From Bacillota bacterium (lineage in GTDB: Bacteria; Bacillota; Clostridia; Acetivibrionales; DTU013), in contig JAEXNT010000045.1 of assembly GCA_023439545.1 (NCBI GenBank), forward strand, positions 1 through 20,583: a DNA stretch of 20,583 nt. Reading direction: 5' to 3'. Below, in pieces: positions 12,983 to 20,583 of the stretch; the stretch's first letter is position 1, and each line of letters opens with the position of its first letter. The notes beneath the pieces were generated by a model. That model was not told where the DNA came from. It searched no databases and saw only the letters and a list, made by a program, of their open reading frames with translations. Both the position numbers and the translations under genes were made by a program.

Positions 12983-15847
12983 TCAATCCTCACCAAGTTT
13001 GACGGCCTGATCTATCTTAATACCTGAGATTATCCTCCACAATGTCAGGAAACCCATCAGCAGCATCATTCCGATCACGGAATATATCTTGATATAGTCC
13101 GCCCCGTCCGACATTATCTTGAACGGCGGCACCTGGTCCACCGAACTGTACATGATCTGCAGCAGCGGTATGAACAGGTCGCCGGCAATACCTCCGACAA
13201 CTATGCCCATAATAATGGCCGCCCCGGAAACCAATATCTGCTCGCATGCCAGCATCCCGATCACCTTTGCGAGCGACATGCCCATTGCACGCAATATACC
13301 GAACTGTAATACGCGGTCCTGTATCGAAATAATCCAGTAGATCAGGAAGCCCAGCATACTTATAAGCATGGCAGCAATGAAGCCCAGCGTCAGCATGCCG
13401 TTCATGCCCTGAATCATTGCGTCGTTCTTCATTTTAACTATATCCTGCTCCCTAAAAGAGATTTCCTGCAGCTCGAGCTTCTTTGCGGTTATATCATCAG
13501 TGATCTGCTTATCTGTAGCGCCCTCGGCCTTTTTCAACCATACCTCATAAGGCTGCATGGCCATTTTGCTCTGTATATAGTCCAGATTGGCAACAACAAG
13601 ACCCGGAGCATTCTGCCCATGCTCGGCCAGATTCGGATTATATGTCGGCCAATAATCTATAAACGCGTATATAGTGCCTTCAAGGAAGCCCTGGTCGCCC
13701 CACGTGATGTATATAGTGTCTCCCTCGGTCAGCTTATATTTTTCCTTAAGGTTGGTCGAAACCAGAAATGCTGTCGGTGCATCGGTCATGAGATTGAGAT
13801 AATTGTACCAGTGATAGGGCAGCAGGTCCGACCTGAACCACGCTACCTTCGCAAACTGATCCGGAATAATCCCCATTATGTTTACGTTGTCTACAAACTC
13901 ATTCGAAGTCTGAACACTGCCCTCGTTGATCCTGAGTACCTTTGTCGTCTGACCGGCCCCCAAAAGAGCTGAGAATTTGTAGTAGTCGGGCTCGATATAT
14001 CTCACCGGCATTGGAGACGCTTCCTCTGCAGCCAGCTGTGCCTGCGACTGAGTTGACAGGAAGCTTTTTTCCGGAGGCTTGGTATCTCTCCAGACCGCCA
14101 TCATGCGGACGTCCGCCCCTATCGAATAACTGATCTTATCCTCGATATTCTTATTTATAGTTCTAGCCGAATTGGCATTGAAAAGGCCGGTGGATATGGC
14201 AAGAATGATGAAGAGCATCAGAAATTGCTCCTGCCCCTTTGACCTTCCGACCTGTATAAGCGAAATATACATTGCCGGCGACCAGACCTTCCTGCCTATC
14301 CAGTAAATAAACCTTATGAGGTACGGGTAAATTCTGATGAACAGCAGCCCTGCGCCTAGCACAAACACCGTGGAGGTCAGGAAAAGCAGGGGGTCTATCT
14401 GCAGATCGTTTGCCTTGGCCCCCGTTGATTCGAGTATCTTTTGCTGCTGTTGATATCTGTATAATCCATAGCCCGATACAAGGAGCAGTACGATATCCAT
14501 GAAGAATTTCTTCCAGACGGGCGATTTCCTGGCTCTTGCTTTGTCCTGCTTGTGCTTTACTATCGTTGTGCGCGAAGCGGCTATGACAGGGACCAGCATC
14601 GTCAGGATAAGGAATGAGACTGCCCCTAGTGAATAACCCAGTGTCTTTACATTAAGCGTAACATGCAAGGCAGTCCTCTGTACGAATTCCAGGAAGCCAT
14701 TGGAGGACCCAAGGACGGAGCAGATAAACACTCCCAGCAGCGGGCCGAAAATGAACGCTACGACGCCAATAAGCGAGCTTTCCACCAGATAGCTCAATAT
14801 TATCTGACCCTTGCTTGCGCCTCTGCTCTTAAGAACGGCGATTCCGTTCTCATCGTGGCTTATGATGAGCTGCGACACCATGAATATATAGAATACAAGC
14901 ATTATCAACACGGGTACGGTCAATACCCACAGCATGTTGCGAAGCTGTTCGGCTCTTTCGTTGTAATCCTTTAATATATCGCTTACAGGCATTTTAAATT
15001 CAATACTGCCCTTGTATTTTGAATACCATTTAGTTTGTTCCTCAAATATTGCGGAGATCCTGGAGAGGTTCTGAAGCGTGATCTTATGGTAATCAAACGC
15101 GCAGTTCCAGCGCGCTTCGGTAACAAGTCCGTTTGGCCTTGTAAGGAATTCCTGTCCGAAGAGCCTGTAGTCCATTAGTAATTCCTGGTTGTATTCGTTT
15201 ATACCCACGGTCCAGTAGGCATCGTTTTCGTTCTTTACAGTGAAAACGCCCACCACTTTTACCTTGCATATTTCCTTGTAATCCTGTGCCGGATCCGTCA
15301 GGGGATAAACCTTGCCCAGAAGAAGATTGAGGCCTTTCATTGCCTGCTGGTTCACAATGACTTCGTATACGCCGTCGGCAGGTTCAGACGCAAACATTTT
15401 ACCGTTCGTGATCTTCACATGGTCCTGCAGGCCGGAGAGCCCGCCCAATTGGACATAAGTATAGTCGGAAGCGTTATCAGAATCCGAGGTCTTTTGCGCG
15501 GGCATATAAAGGTTGCCCATTTTGACACCTTGTGAGACCGCCAGTACAGGCAGGTCGAACTTCGGGATCCTCTCCGTCATTATCTTCCTGTCAAAAAAAC
15601 GCTGAGCGTTGACCCTGTCCTCCGGTTTGTAATTGTAGTTGAGAGTTGCCCGGACATTGTACTGGCCGGGGAAATTACTCGTTCTTACCTGATAGTTTTC
15701 AAGATCCTTGGTAAGCATTCTCTGCAGAATGCCGTCCGTATATAATGGGATGCAGCTTACAAGGGCTGTGGCCAATATCGAACCTATAAGCAGGCATATG
15801 ACCATCCACAGGTTGCTGAACATCCTTCGAATTACCATTTTCAGCAA
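12983..15847 (-). CDS. Large ABC permease with two FtsX domains
   Basis: 954 residues. About ten membrane segments: one at 13-33, a cluster at roughly 305-328, 349-380, 404-425, 449-463, 486-505 and 542-558, and three near the C-terminus (about 825-940). The segment after the second helix carries VLKSRGASKGQI and the C-terminal half FGILRAMGMSLAKVIG, the two cytosolic coupling motifs of FtsX/MacB permeases, so it is an internally duplicated permease. Large extracytoplasmic domains fill 40-300 and 560-820. Start TTG at 15847 with GGAGG 8 nt upstream. Works with the two ATPases and the adaptor of the same operon. Confidence 0.9.
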   Translation of the reverse strand: MLKMVIRRMFSNLWMVICLLIGSILATALVSCIPLYTDGILQRMLTKDLENYQVRTSNFPGQYNVRATLNYNYKPEDRVNAQRFFDRKIMTERIPKFDLPVLAVSQGVKMGNLYMPAQKTSDSDNASDYTYVQLGGLSGLQDHVKITNGKMFASEPADGVYEVIVNQQAMKGLNLLLGKVYPLTDPAQDYKEICKVKVVGVFTVKNENDAYWTVGINEYNQELLMDYRLFGQEFLTRPNGLVTEARWNCAFDYHKITLQNLSRISAIFEEQTKWYSKYKGSIEFKMPVSDILKDYNERAEQLRNMLWVLTVPVLIMLVFYIFMVSQLIISHDENGIAVLKSRGASKGQIILSYLVESSLIGVVAFIFGPLLGVFICSVLGSSNGFLEFVQRTALHVTLNVKTLGYSLGAVSFLILTMLVPVIAASRTTIVKHKQDKARARKSPVWKKFFMDIVLLLVSGYGLYRYQQQQKILESTGAKANDLQIDPLLFLTSTVFVLGAGLLFIRIYPYLIRFIYWIGRKVWSPAMYISLIQVGRSKGQEQFLMLFIILAISTGLFNANSARTINKNIEDKISYSIGADVRMMAVWRDTKPPEKSFLSTQSQAQLAAEEASPMPVRYIEPDYYKFSALLGAGQTTKVLRINEGSVQTSNEFVDNVNIMGIIPDQFAKVAWFRSDLLPYHWYNYLNLMTDAPTAFLVSTNLKEKYKLTEGDTIYITWGDQGFLEGTIYAFIDYWPTYNPNLAEHGQNAPGLVVANLDYIQSKMAMQPYEVWLKKAEGATDKQITDDITAKKLELQEISFREQDIVKMKNDAMIQGMNGMLTLGFIAAMLISMLGFLIYWIISIQDRVLQFGILRAMGMSLAKVIGMLACEQILVSGAAIIMGIVVGGIAGDLFIPLLQIMYSSVDQVPPFKIMSDGADYIKIYSVIGMMLLMGFLTLWRIISGIKIDQAVKLGED

Positions 15848-15873
15848 ATAGAACGCCTCCTGACCGAATAGAT

Positions 15874-15890
15874 GCTTGCAAACCGCAAGC
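15874..15890. other. Short hairpin between adaptor and permease genes
   Basis: GCTTGC (15874-15879) and GCAAGC (15885-15890) with a 5-nt loop, in the 49-nt gap of the operon. No T-run follows, so not a standard terminator; it may set mRNA stability or processing between the two cistrons. Confidence 0.6.
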
Positions 15891-15896
15891 CGTTCC

Positions 15897-16910
15897 TTAC
15901 TTGACTATGACAAGTTCCCCTTCGTCCAGACCGTTGAGGACTTCGACCTGGGTGCTGCTTTCGACGCCGGTTTCAATGTCTCTCTCTTCCCTGATGTTGT
16001 CTTTGAGAACATTGACAAACTTCCTGGTGCCGAAATTATTGACGACCTGCTTGGGAATTATAATAACGCCGCTTCGCTTCTCAAGGGTGAGTTTGATCGT
16101 AGCCGAACTTCCTATCGTTACATCTGTGGGGATATTATCCACCTTGAGCTGGACCGACTTTTTAGCTTCCTCGCTTGCATCGTCCGGAACTTCTGAAGGA
16201 GTCATAACCACTTCCCCCGGATATTCCTTGTCGTTGATTTCAATCACAGCTTTCATACCAAGCTTGAAACTTGTCACCTTATCAGCGGAATATCGAAGCT
16301 GGAGCTGCAACGGATCCGCGATCCTTACTATCGTCTGGTATGCGTTCACATATTCGCCGAGCTTGACGTCAGTTATGTATACTACATCGCCTTCTATTGT
16401 GGAGGTCAGTTTTGTTCTTTCATATTCCTTTTTAAGGCTGTCCAGCTTGAGCTGATTGGACTGCAAGTCAAGTTCCGCCATTTCGAGATCGGACTTGCTG
16501 CCACCCTCTATGTCATAACGCGTTTTTGTATTTTCATAAACCAGCTTTGCCCTCTTCAGAGCAATTTCCTGCAGTTGAATATCATTCAGTATCGTGTCCG
16601 TTTCCAATTCCGCGAGAACATCGCCCTTTTTGACCCTGTCGCCGAGTTGCACATTGATGGACTGCAGCCTGCCGCCCCTGTCCTTGTAAAAATGATCGAG
16701 CTGAACGACCGATACGAAAGTGCCTGTGCAGGTGATTGTGTTTTCTATATCTCCCTTTTCGGCTTCGATCGTGTCATATTCGACCTTGTCCGGAACCTTT
16801 ATGGGCGGAGCAAGGACCTCTTCCTCCTTTGGAAAGAAGTAGCAGCCTGAAAATGCGGTGGTGATCAATACGGTGGTAAGCAGAAGTGAAACTTTTTTAA
16901 ATAGACTCAA
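15897..16910 (-). CDS. MacA/YknX-type membrane-fusion lipoprotein
   Basis: 337 residues. Signal peptide with lipobox FSGC (C23), so lipid-anchored outside the membrane. Next comes the barrel-sandwich start (GDIENTITCTGTFVSV), a split biotinyl-lipoyl domain (VQLGDRVKKGDVLAELETDT and later TIEGDVVYITDVKLGEYV), a coiled-coil arm at about 112-170 and a beta-barrel plus membrane-proximal domain. It links the permease to the outside and may gate it. Start is TTG at 16910, with GAGGTG about 8 nt upstream. First gene of the four-gene operon; divergent from the sensor kinase gene. Confidence 0.92.
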   Translation of the reverse strand: MSLFKKVSLLLTTVLITTAFSGCYFFPKEEEVLAPPIKVPDKVEYDTIEAEKGDIENTITCTGTFVSVVQLDHFYKDRGGRLQSINVQLGDRVKKGDVLAELETDTILNDIQLQEIALKRAKLVYENTKTRYDIEGGSKSDLEMAELDLQSNQLKLDSLKKEYERTKLTSTIEGDVVYITDVKLGEYVNAYQTIVRIADPLQLQLRYSADKVTSFKLGMKAVIEINDKEYPGEVVMTPSEVPDDASEEAKKSVQLKVDNIPTDVTIGSSATIKLTLEKRSGVIIIPKQVVNNFGTRKFVNVLKDNIREERDIETGVESSTQVEVLNGLDEGELVIVK

Positions 16911-16955
16911 TTATAACACCTCGCGTCAAAAGTCATTTTTTGCCGGTTTGCTAAT

Positions 16956-16964
16956 ATTTTAACA
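16956..16964 (-). promoter_or_regulatory. Candidate extended -10 promoter of the ABC/FtsX operon
   Basis: Minus-strand TGTTAAAAT (TGn plus TAAAAT) about 45 nt before the TTG start. The -35 region is poor (TACTCT). A TATAAT at 16913 on the same strand overlaps the ribosome site and cannot be the promoter. Confidence 0.45.
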
Positions 16965-17019
16965 TGTGGATTACAGAAAGAGTAGATGGTTTTTTTATGA
17001 TAAAGGTGCTTTTTTTTAT

Positions 17020-17041
17020 TATGCAAAGCCAACCTTGCATA
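17020..17041. repeat. 7-bp inverted repeat, possible operator
   Basis: TATGCAA (17020-17026) and TTGCATA (17035-17041), perfect arms, 8-nt spacer. No T-run follows, so it is not a terminator. The right arm coincides with the -35 box of the kinase promoter. Placed in the divergent intergenic region, it is a candidate regulator-binding site. Confidence 0.6.
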
Positions 17042-17063
17042 TTTTACTGTAATTTAATAAAAT
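17035..17063 (+). promoter_or_regulatory. Candidate promoter of the sensor kinase gene
   Basis: TTGCAT (17035-17040), 17-nt spacer, TAAAAT (17058-17063). The expected start site near 17070 would leave a very short leader of about 12 nt before the ATG, which lowers confidence. Confidence 0.45.
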
Positions 17064-17081
17064 AACCATGAGGTGTACATA

Positions 17082-18926
17082 ATGAGACTATTTCAAGCAA
17101 TATACAGCAAGACTCCCATCAAAACGCCGAAGTTCAGCCATTTGTATCTGAGACTGCGCTCTCGGTTCACCTTGTATTTCTTTTTACTCATCGTAATCCC
17201 ATACGTACTCCTCTCAACGTTCATTTACTTCCATACACGCTCGCTTATGGAGGAAAAAGCATACGAAGCGGCTTTTACGGGTATTACCCAGGAGCAGAAT
17301 TCCATAGGCAAATATATAGGTGAGCTGGTACTTGCGTTAAATACGTCTGCGGACAGCCTTCGCCCTTCCGACCGGGCCGGACTTGCGGCCTCCCGCTCAT
17401 TGGTCAGGCAGTCCGCCATACTCGAGGCAATGGCAAACGACATTCTTTCCGCGGGTCAGCTAAAAGCCCTCTCTGCGGTGTATCTTATCAACAGCGGCGG
17501 GGTCAGGGCCTCCTTCGGTCCCGATGCTGATCAGGCCGTTATCAGCGAGCCCTCCTCTCAGCAATGGTTCCTGGACGCCTTGAACGATCCCGGTTCGATC
17601 CAACTGCTCGGAACCGTGCAGAGATTCTATGCAAAAGGGGAGAACAAGACGGTCATTTGTACGGCAAAAGCGCTGGGAGGCAGCCCAACGGCGGGAGACG
17701 GAACCGTTCTGCTGTTTGATTTCGATTACAGCCTCATCACGGATTATCTCAGCAATACCTGGAGCTCCGCTGACTACGCACCAGTTGCAAGGCGCAGTGA
17801 CAGGCTTATACTTGACTACGGCGGAAACATACTTTACTGCAGCAATCCGGGAAGGCTGACGACCAAAGCGGACAGCGCGCTGCTCGGCGCGATCGGCAAT
17901 GGATCATCCGGTTTTAAGCGATTAAATTATAATGATGGCGATCAATACATAACATATATAAGATATCCCAAATTCGGCTGGACCTTTATCGATATGAAGC
18001 CTGCGGACGAAGTGACAGGGCGGATATGGCTGCGAAGCCCTTCGGTGACCCTGTGCTTCATATTGTTCCCTTTCATCGTGCTGGTTTACCTGGGCTTATC
18101 GCTAAAGCTGCTTAGGCCGATAAATGAATTGACGTCGGTAATATCCGATTATGAAAACCAATTTCCCGGAGGGGAAAGCCAGACGCCGCTGCTTGCCGGC
18201 AATCAGGCGGTTACGGGGTTGAATGGCGCGACGGATATCGACTTCTTCATCAACAAAATATACAGCATAAAGCTCCGCCAGAAGGAGGCGGAATTGAACT
18301 CCCTGCAAAACCAGATCAATCCTCACTTTCTGTACAACACCCTCGAATCCATCAGGGGCGCCGCGCTATACCACGGTATACCGGAGATAGCTGCCATGTC
18401 AAAGGCTCTGTCGCTGCTTTTCCGCTACAGTATCAGCGACCGGGTCCTTGTAACGATAAAGGAGGAGCTGCAGCATCTGGAGAATTATATATCGATACAG
18501 AATTTCAGGTATGAAAACAAATTCGAGCTGCAGTACAACATACCCCCCGAATTGATGAATTATAAGGTGCTGAAGCTTACTTTGCAGCCGCTTATCGAGA
18601 ACTCGATAAAGCACGGCCTCGAAATGAAGCTCGGCAAGGGAACCATCAGTCTGGATGTGCTTGTATTGGACAGCAACATAAAGATCACGATCTCCGACGA
18701 CGGCCTCGGGATACCGGCCAAAAAACTCGAGGAGCTCAACCGGTCGCTCACAAATGAGAAATACCAGGCAGGAATTGAAGGAGACCATTCCGGCACAGGC
18801 ATAGGTGTCATTAATGTAAACTCGCGTATCAAGCTGTACTTCGGAGATCAGTACGGGCTCAAATTCAGGGAGGCTCTTGTCGGGACGACGGTTGAAATAA
18901 CGCTCCCGGCAGTCAGGGAGAATTGA
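17082..18926 (+). CDS. YesM-type sensor histidine kinase
   Basis: 614 residues. Membrane helix at 29-51, extracytoplasmic sensor region at about 52-318, second helix at 321-344, a short HAMP-like stretch (LKLLRPINELTSVI), then the His_kinase domain LNSLQNQINPHFLYNTLES with phospho-acceptor H415. The ATPase domain shows N507 (QPLIENSIKHG), DDGLGIP at 539-545 and GTGIG at 571-575. This is the LytS/YesM class, which usually responds to sugars, polysaccharide products or antimicrobial peptides. I chose ATG 17082 because GAGGTG (17070-17075) lies 6 nt upstream; a GTG three codons earlier overlaps that site. The AraC-type regulator follows 63 nt later in the same operon. Divergent from the ABC operon. 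Confidence 0.93.
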   Translation: MRLFQAIYSKTPIKTPKFSHLYLRLRSRFTLYFFLLIVIPYVLLSTFIYFHTRSLMEEKAYEAAFTGITQEQNSIGKYIGELVLALNTSADSLRPSDRAGLAASRSLVRQSAILEAMANDILSAGQLKALSAVYLINSGGVRASFGPDADQAVISEPSSQQWFLDALNDPGSIQLLGTVQRFYAKGENKTVICTAKALGGSPTAGDGTVLLFDFDYSLITDYLSNTWSSADYAPVARRSDRLILDYGGNILYCSNPGRLTTKADSALLGAIGNGSSGFKRLNYNDGDQYITYIRYPKFGWTFIDMKPADEVTGRIWLRSPSVTLCFILFPFIVLVYLGLSLKLLRPINELTSVISDYENQFPGGESQTPLLAGNQAVTGLNGATDIDFFINKIYSIKLRQKEAELNSLQNQINPHFLYNTLESIRGAALYHGIPEIAAMSKALSLLFRYSISDRVLVTIKEELQHLENYISIQNFRYENKFELQYNIPPELMNYKVLKLTLQPLIENSIKHGLEMKLGKGTISLDVLVLDSNIKITISDDGLGIPAKKLEELNRSLTNEKYQAGIEGDHSGTGIGVINVNSRIKLYFGDQYGLKFREALVGTTVEITLPAVREN

Positions 18927-18989
18927 GGAAGGATGTTTAGCACCGTTACGGCGCGGATTTCCTTTAAAACATCCAATGGGAGGTCATAT

Positions 18990-20583
18990 ATGCTGAAACT
19001 CATCATAGCCGATGATGAAAAATGGGTAAGGACAACGATCAGATCGATAATACCTTTTGAAAAGCTGGACCTTACACTTTCGTGCGAGGCGTCCAACGGT
19101 ATCGAGGCTTTGGAACTGTGCCGCCAGCATGAGCCGGATATACTCCTGACAGACATAATGATGCCGGGTCTGACCGGTCTGGAGCTTATGAAGGAAGTCA
19201 GGAGTCTCCTGCCCGACCTCAAAATAGTCGTGATAAGCGGTTACAATGACTTCGAATATGCCAAAACAGCTGTTAAATACGGAATTACGGACTATTTGCT
19301 CAAGCCGGTGGATGAAAAGGAACTGACTGAAGCTTTGGTGCGTATAGGTGACGAACTGGGCCGGAAGGAACAGCTGAAGAGGATAAGCGAAACAGAAAAG
19401 GAACAGTACAAGCAAGCTTTGCCGGTCATGTGCGAGGCCTTTTTGAACCAGGTAATTTCTCAGAACAGCATGACCTCCGAAAGGATACGGGGAGAGCTCC
19501 ATAAATACGGTATAGACTTTTTGAATAATGTCTTTACAGTCTGTATCACTACTCCCGACGAAGGTCTGAAAATCGAGGACGGGCATGCAGCCACAGATTA
19601 TTTCAAGGCTCTTGTAAAATGGGCGTTCAAGAGGTACGCCAAAGCTGTTACGTTTCCGCTGGAACAGGACAAAGCCGTTCTCGTCTCCCTCGTCAACAGC
19701 GACAAGGAAACCGAAGGTATCAAAAAGGCGCACGACATTATCGTCAAGGTGATGAGCAAAAAATACTCTCTAACGGCATCTATCGGAGTAAGCGGTTCGA
19801 CACATCAATTCTGCATGCTTCACGAGCTTTTTGCCGATGCCTCCGAGGCGCTTGAAACACGCTTCTGGATAGGTCCCCGGACGCTAGCTTTCCACAGAAA
19901 GGGCTGTCTGTCGGAGGAGATGAGACTTACTCTTCCTGAGGAAACTCTTAACAAGGTAACGCTCAATCTGAAGCTCTCAAACATACAGACTGCCATGTCG
20001 TACATAGACAGCGTTTCAGACATACTGGCGAAGGGCAATCCCTCGGGAAACGGAGCATACGTCAGGCCTTCCCTGGCAAAAGAGTTCTTCTGGCAGTTTA
20101 TACAGTCCATAATAATCATCTTGAACATTCAGCTTCCGTTTATCAGGAATGAAGCGACTGTTTCAGGAGAGCAGCCCTATGACAGTATCAGGGACACCGT
20201 TTTTTTCGACGATCTCATATCGGTCGCGAGACACCTGCTCGAGCATGTCTACAACTTCTACCACGATAAAAACCCTCTTGATAACACAAGTCTGGTAGCG
20301 AACGCGAAGAAGATAATAGAGAAAAACTTCGCAGGCGATATAAGCCTCGAACAGGTGGCAAAGCATGTGCACCTCAGTCCGGCCTATCTCAGCGAGCTAT
20401 TCAAGAAAGAGACCGGAATGAGCTTCATCGATTACAAGACCATCATCAGGATAGAACAGGCCAAAAAGCTGCTTTCGATGCCTTCCATGAATATAGCGGA
20501 GGTCAGTTCGAAAGTCGGCTACTCCGACCCCAAATACTTCAGCAAGCTGTTCAAAAAGATAACAGGTAAAACGATCTTCGAGT
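18990..20583 (+). CDS. AraC-type response regulator (YesN class), 3' end beyond window
   Basis: 531 codons visible, still open at the window end. Receiver domain at 1-120 with D8-D9, phospho-acceptor D55 (LLTDIMMPG), S83 and K105 (DYLLKP). A long middle region (about 120-425) has no clear motif. AraC-type double helix-turn-helix runs from about 432: GDISLEQVAKHVHLSPAYLSELF, then MNIAEVSSKVGYSDPKYFSKLFK (cited here by its ends), with the last stretch KKITGKTIFE cut. The ATG at 18990 has GGGAGG 6 nt upstream. An in-frame ATG at 18933 is possible but its GAGGA is only 3 nt away. Partner of the upstream kinase; its targets may be the ABC operon or genes past the window. Confidence 0.93.
   Translation, partial: MLKLIIADDEKWVRTTIRSIIPFEKLDLTLSCEASNGIEALELCRQHEPDILLTDIMMPGLTGLELMKEVRSLLPDLKIVVISGYNDFEYAKTAVKYGITDYLLKPVDEKELTEALVRIGDELGRKEQLKRISETEKEQYKQALPVMCEAFLNQVISQNSMTSERIRGELHKYGIDFLNNVFTVCITTPDEGLKIEDGHAATDYFKALVKWAFKRYAKAVTFPLEQDKAVLVSLVNSDKETEGIKKAHDIIVKVMSKKYSLTASIGVSGSTHQFCMLHELFADASEALETRFWIGPRTLAFHRKGCLSEEMRLTLPEETLNKVTLNLKLSNIQTAMSYIDSVSDILAKGNPSGNGAYVRPSLAKEFFWQFIQSIIIILNIQLPFIRNEATVSGEQPYDSIRDTVFFDDLISVARHLLEHVYNFYHDKNPLDNTSLVANAKKIIEKNFAGDISLEQVAKHVHLSPAYLSELFKKETGMSFIDYKTIIRIEQAKKLLSMPSMNIAEVSSKVGYSDPKYFSKLFKKITGKTIFE

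Noticed and set aside
15874..15890. Intrinsic terminator after the adaptor gene
   Set aside because: The hairpin is present but no T-run follows on the minus strand, and the permease continues the operon.
16913..16932. TTGACG and TATAAT as a promoter for the adaptor gene
   Set aside because: The two boxes are only 8 nt apart and TATAAT overlaps the region between the ribosome site and the start codon.
18984..19733. 249-codon minus-strand frame opposite the response regulator
   Set aside because: The plus-strand frame is an unmistakable receiver plus AraC regulator; the antisense frame shows no motif.

Overview
The window looks like the chromosome of a low-to-moderate GC member of the Clostridia (Firmicutes). 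Pointers are the ireB/ruvX/DUF1292 cluster, the eno-secG-rnr neighbourhood, strong GGAGG-type ribosome sites, several TTG starts, a YesM/AraC-type two-component pair and a clostridial HPr-like protein. I cannot name genus or species. No tRNA, rRNA or CRISPR array is visible.

Layout. Positions 1-127 are the end of an insertion sequence with three direct terminal repeats at a 24-bp period. It has cut a D-lyxose isomerase-like gene after about 44 codons (128-261). From 334 to 16910 almost everything reads on the minus strand. First comes a housekeeping block: ireB, an iron-sulfur aldo/keto reductase, ruvX and a DUF1292 protein, with mtaB upstream. Between mtaB and the next housekeeping gene lies an AT-rich block with one orphan lipoprotein gene. 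It is flanked on its far side by a decayed second copy of the mtaB 5' end that still carries a good promoter and Shine-Dalgarno site. A plus-strand HPr-like gene follows with its own promoter and terminator. Then come a TudS-like DUF523 gene, RNase R with a long basic Gly/Ser tail, an HD-domain protein, SecG and enolase, most separated by clear intrinsic terminators.

From 11296 to 16910 is a four-gene minus-strand operon for a MacAB/YknXYZ-like ABC system: a lipoprotein membrane-fusion protein, a large double FtsX-type permease, and two different ATPases. The second ATPase carries a C-terminal AbrB-like swapped-hairpin domain, the most unusual architecture here. Diverging from this operon on the plus strand is a YesM-type sensor kinase (17082-18926) and its AraC-type response regulator (18990 onward, cut by the window end). 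The shared 170-bp intergenic region holds a 7-bp inverted repeat over the kinase -35 region.

Most interesting points: the mtaB 5' duplication around a foreign-looking lipoprotein gene and the apparent capture of the old mtaB promoter; the ABC ATPase-AbrB fusion paired with a second ATPase; and the IS end truncating the sugar isomerase gene.
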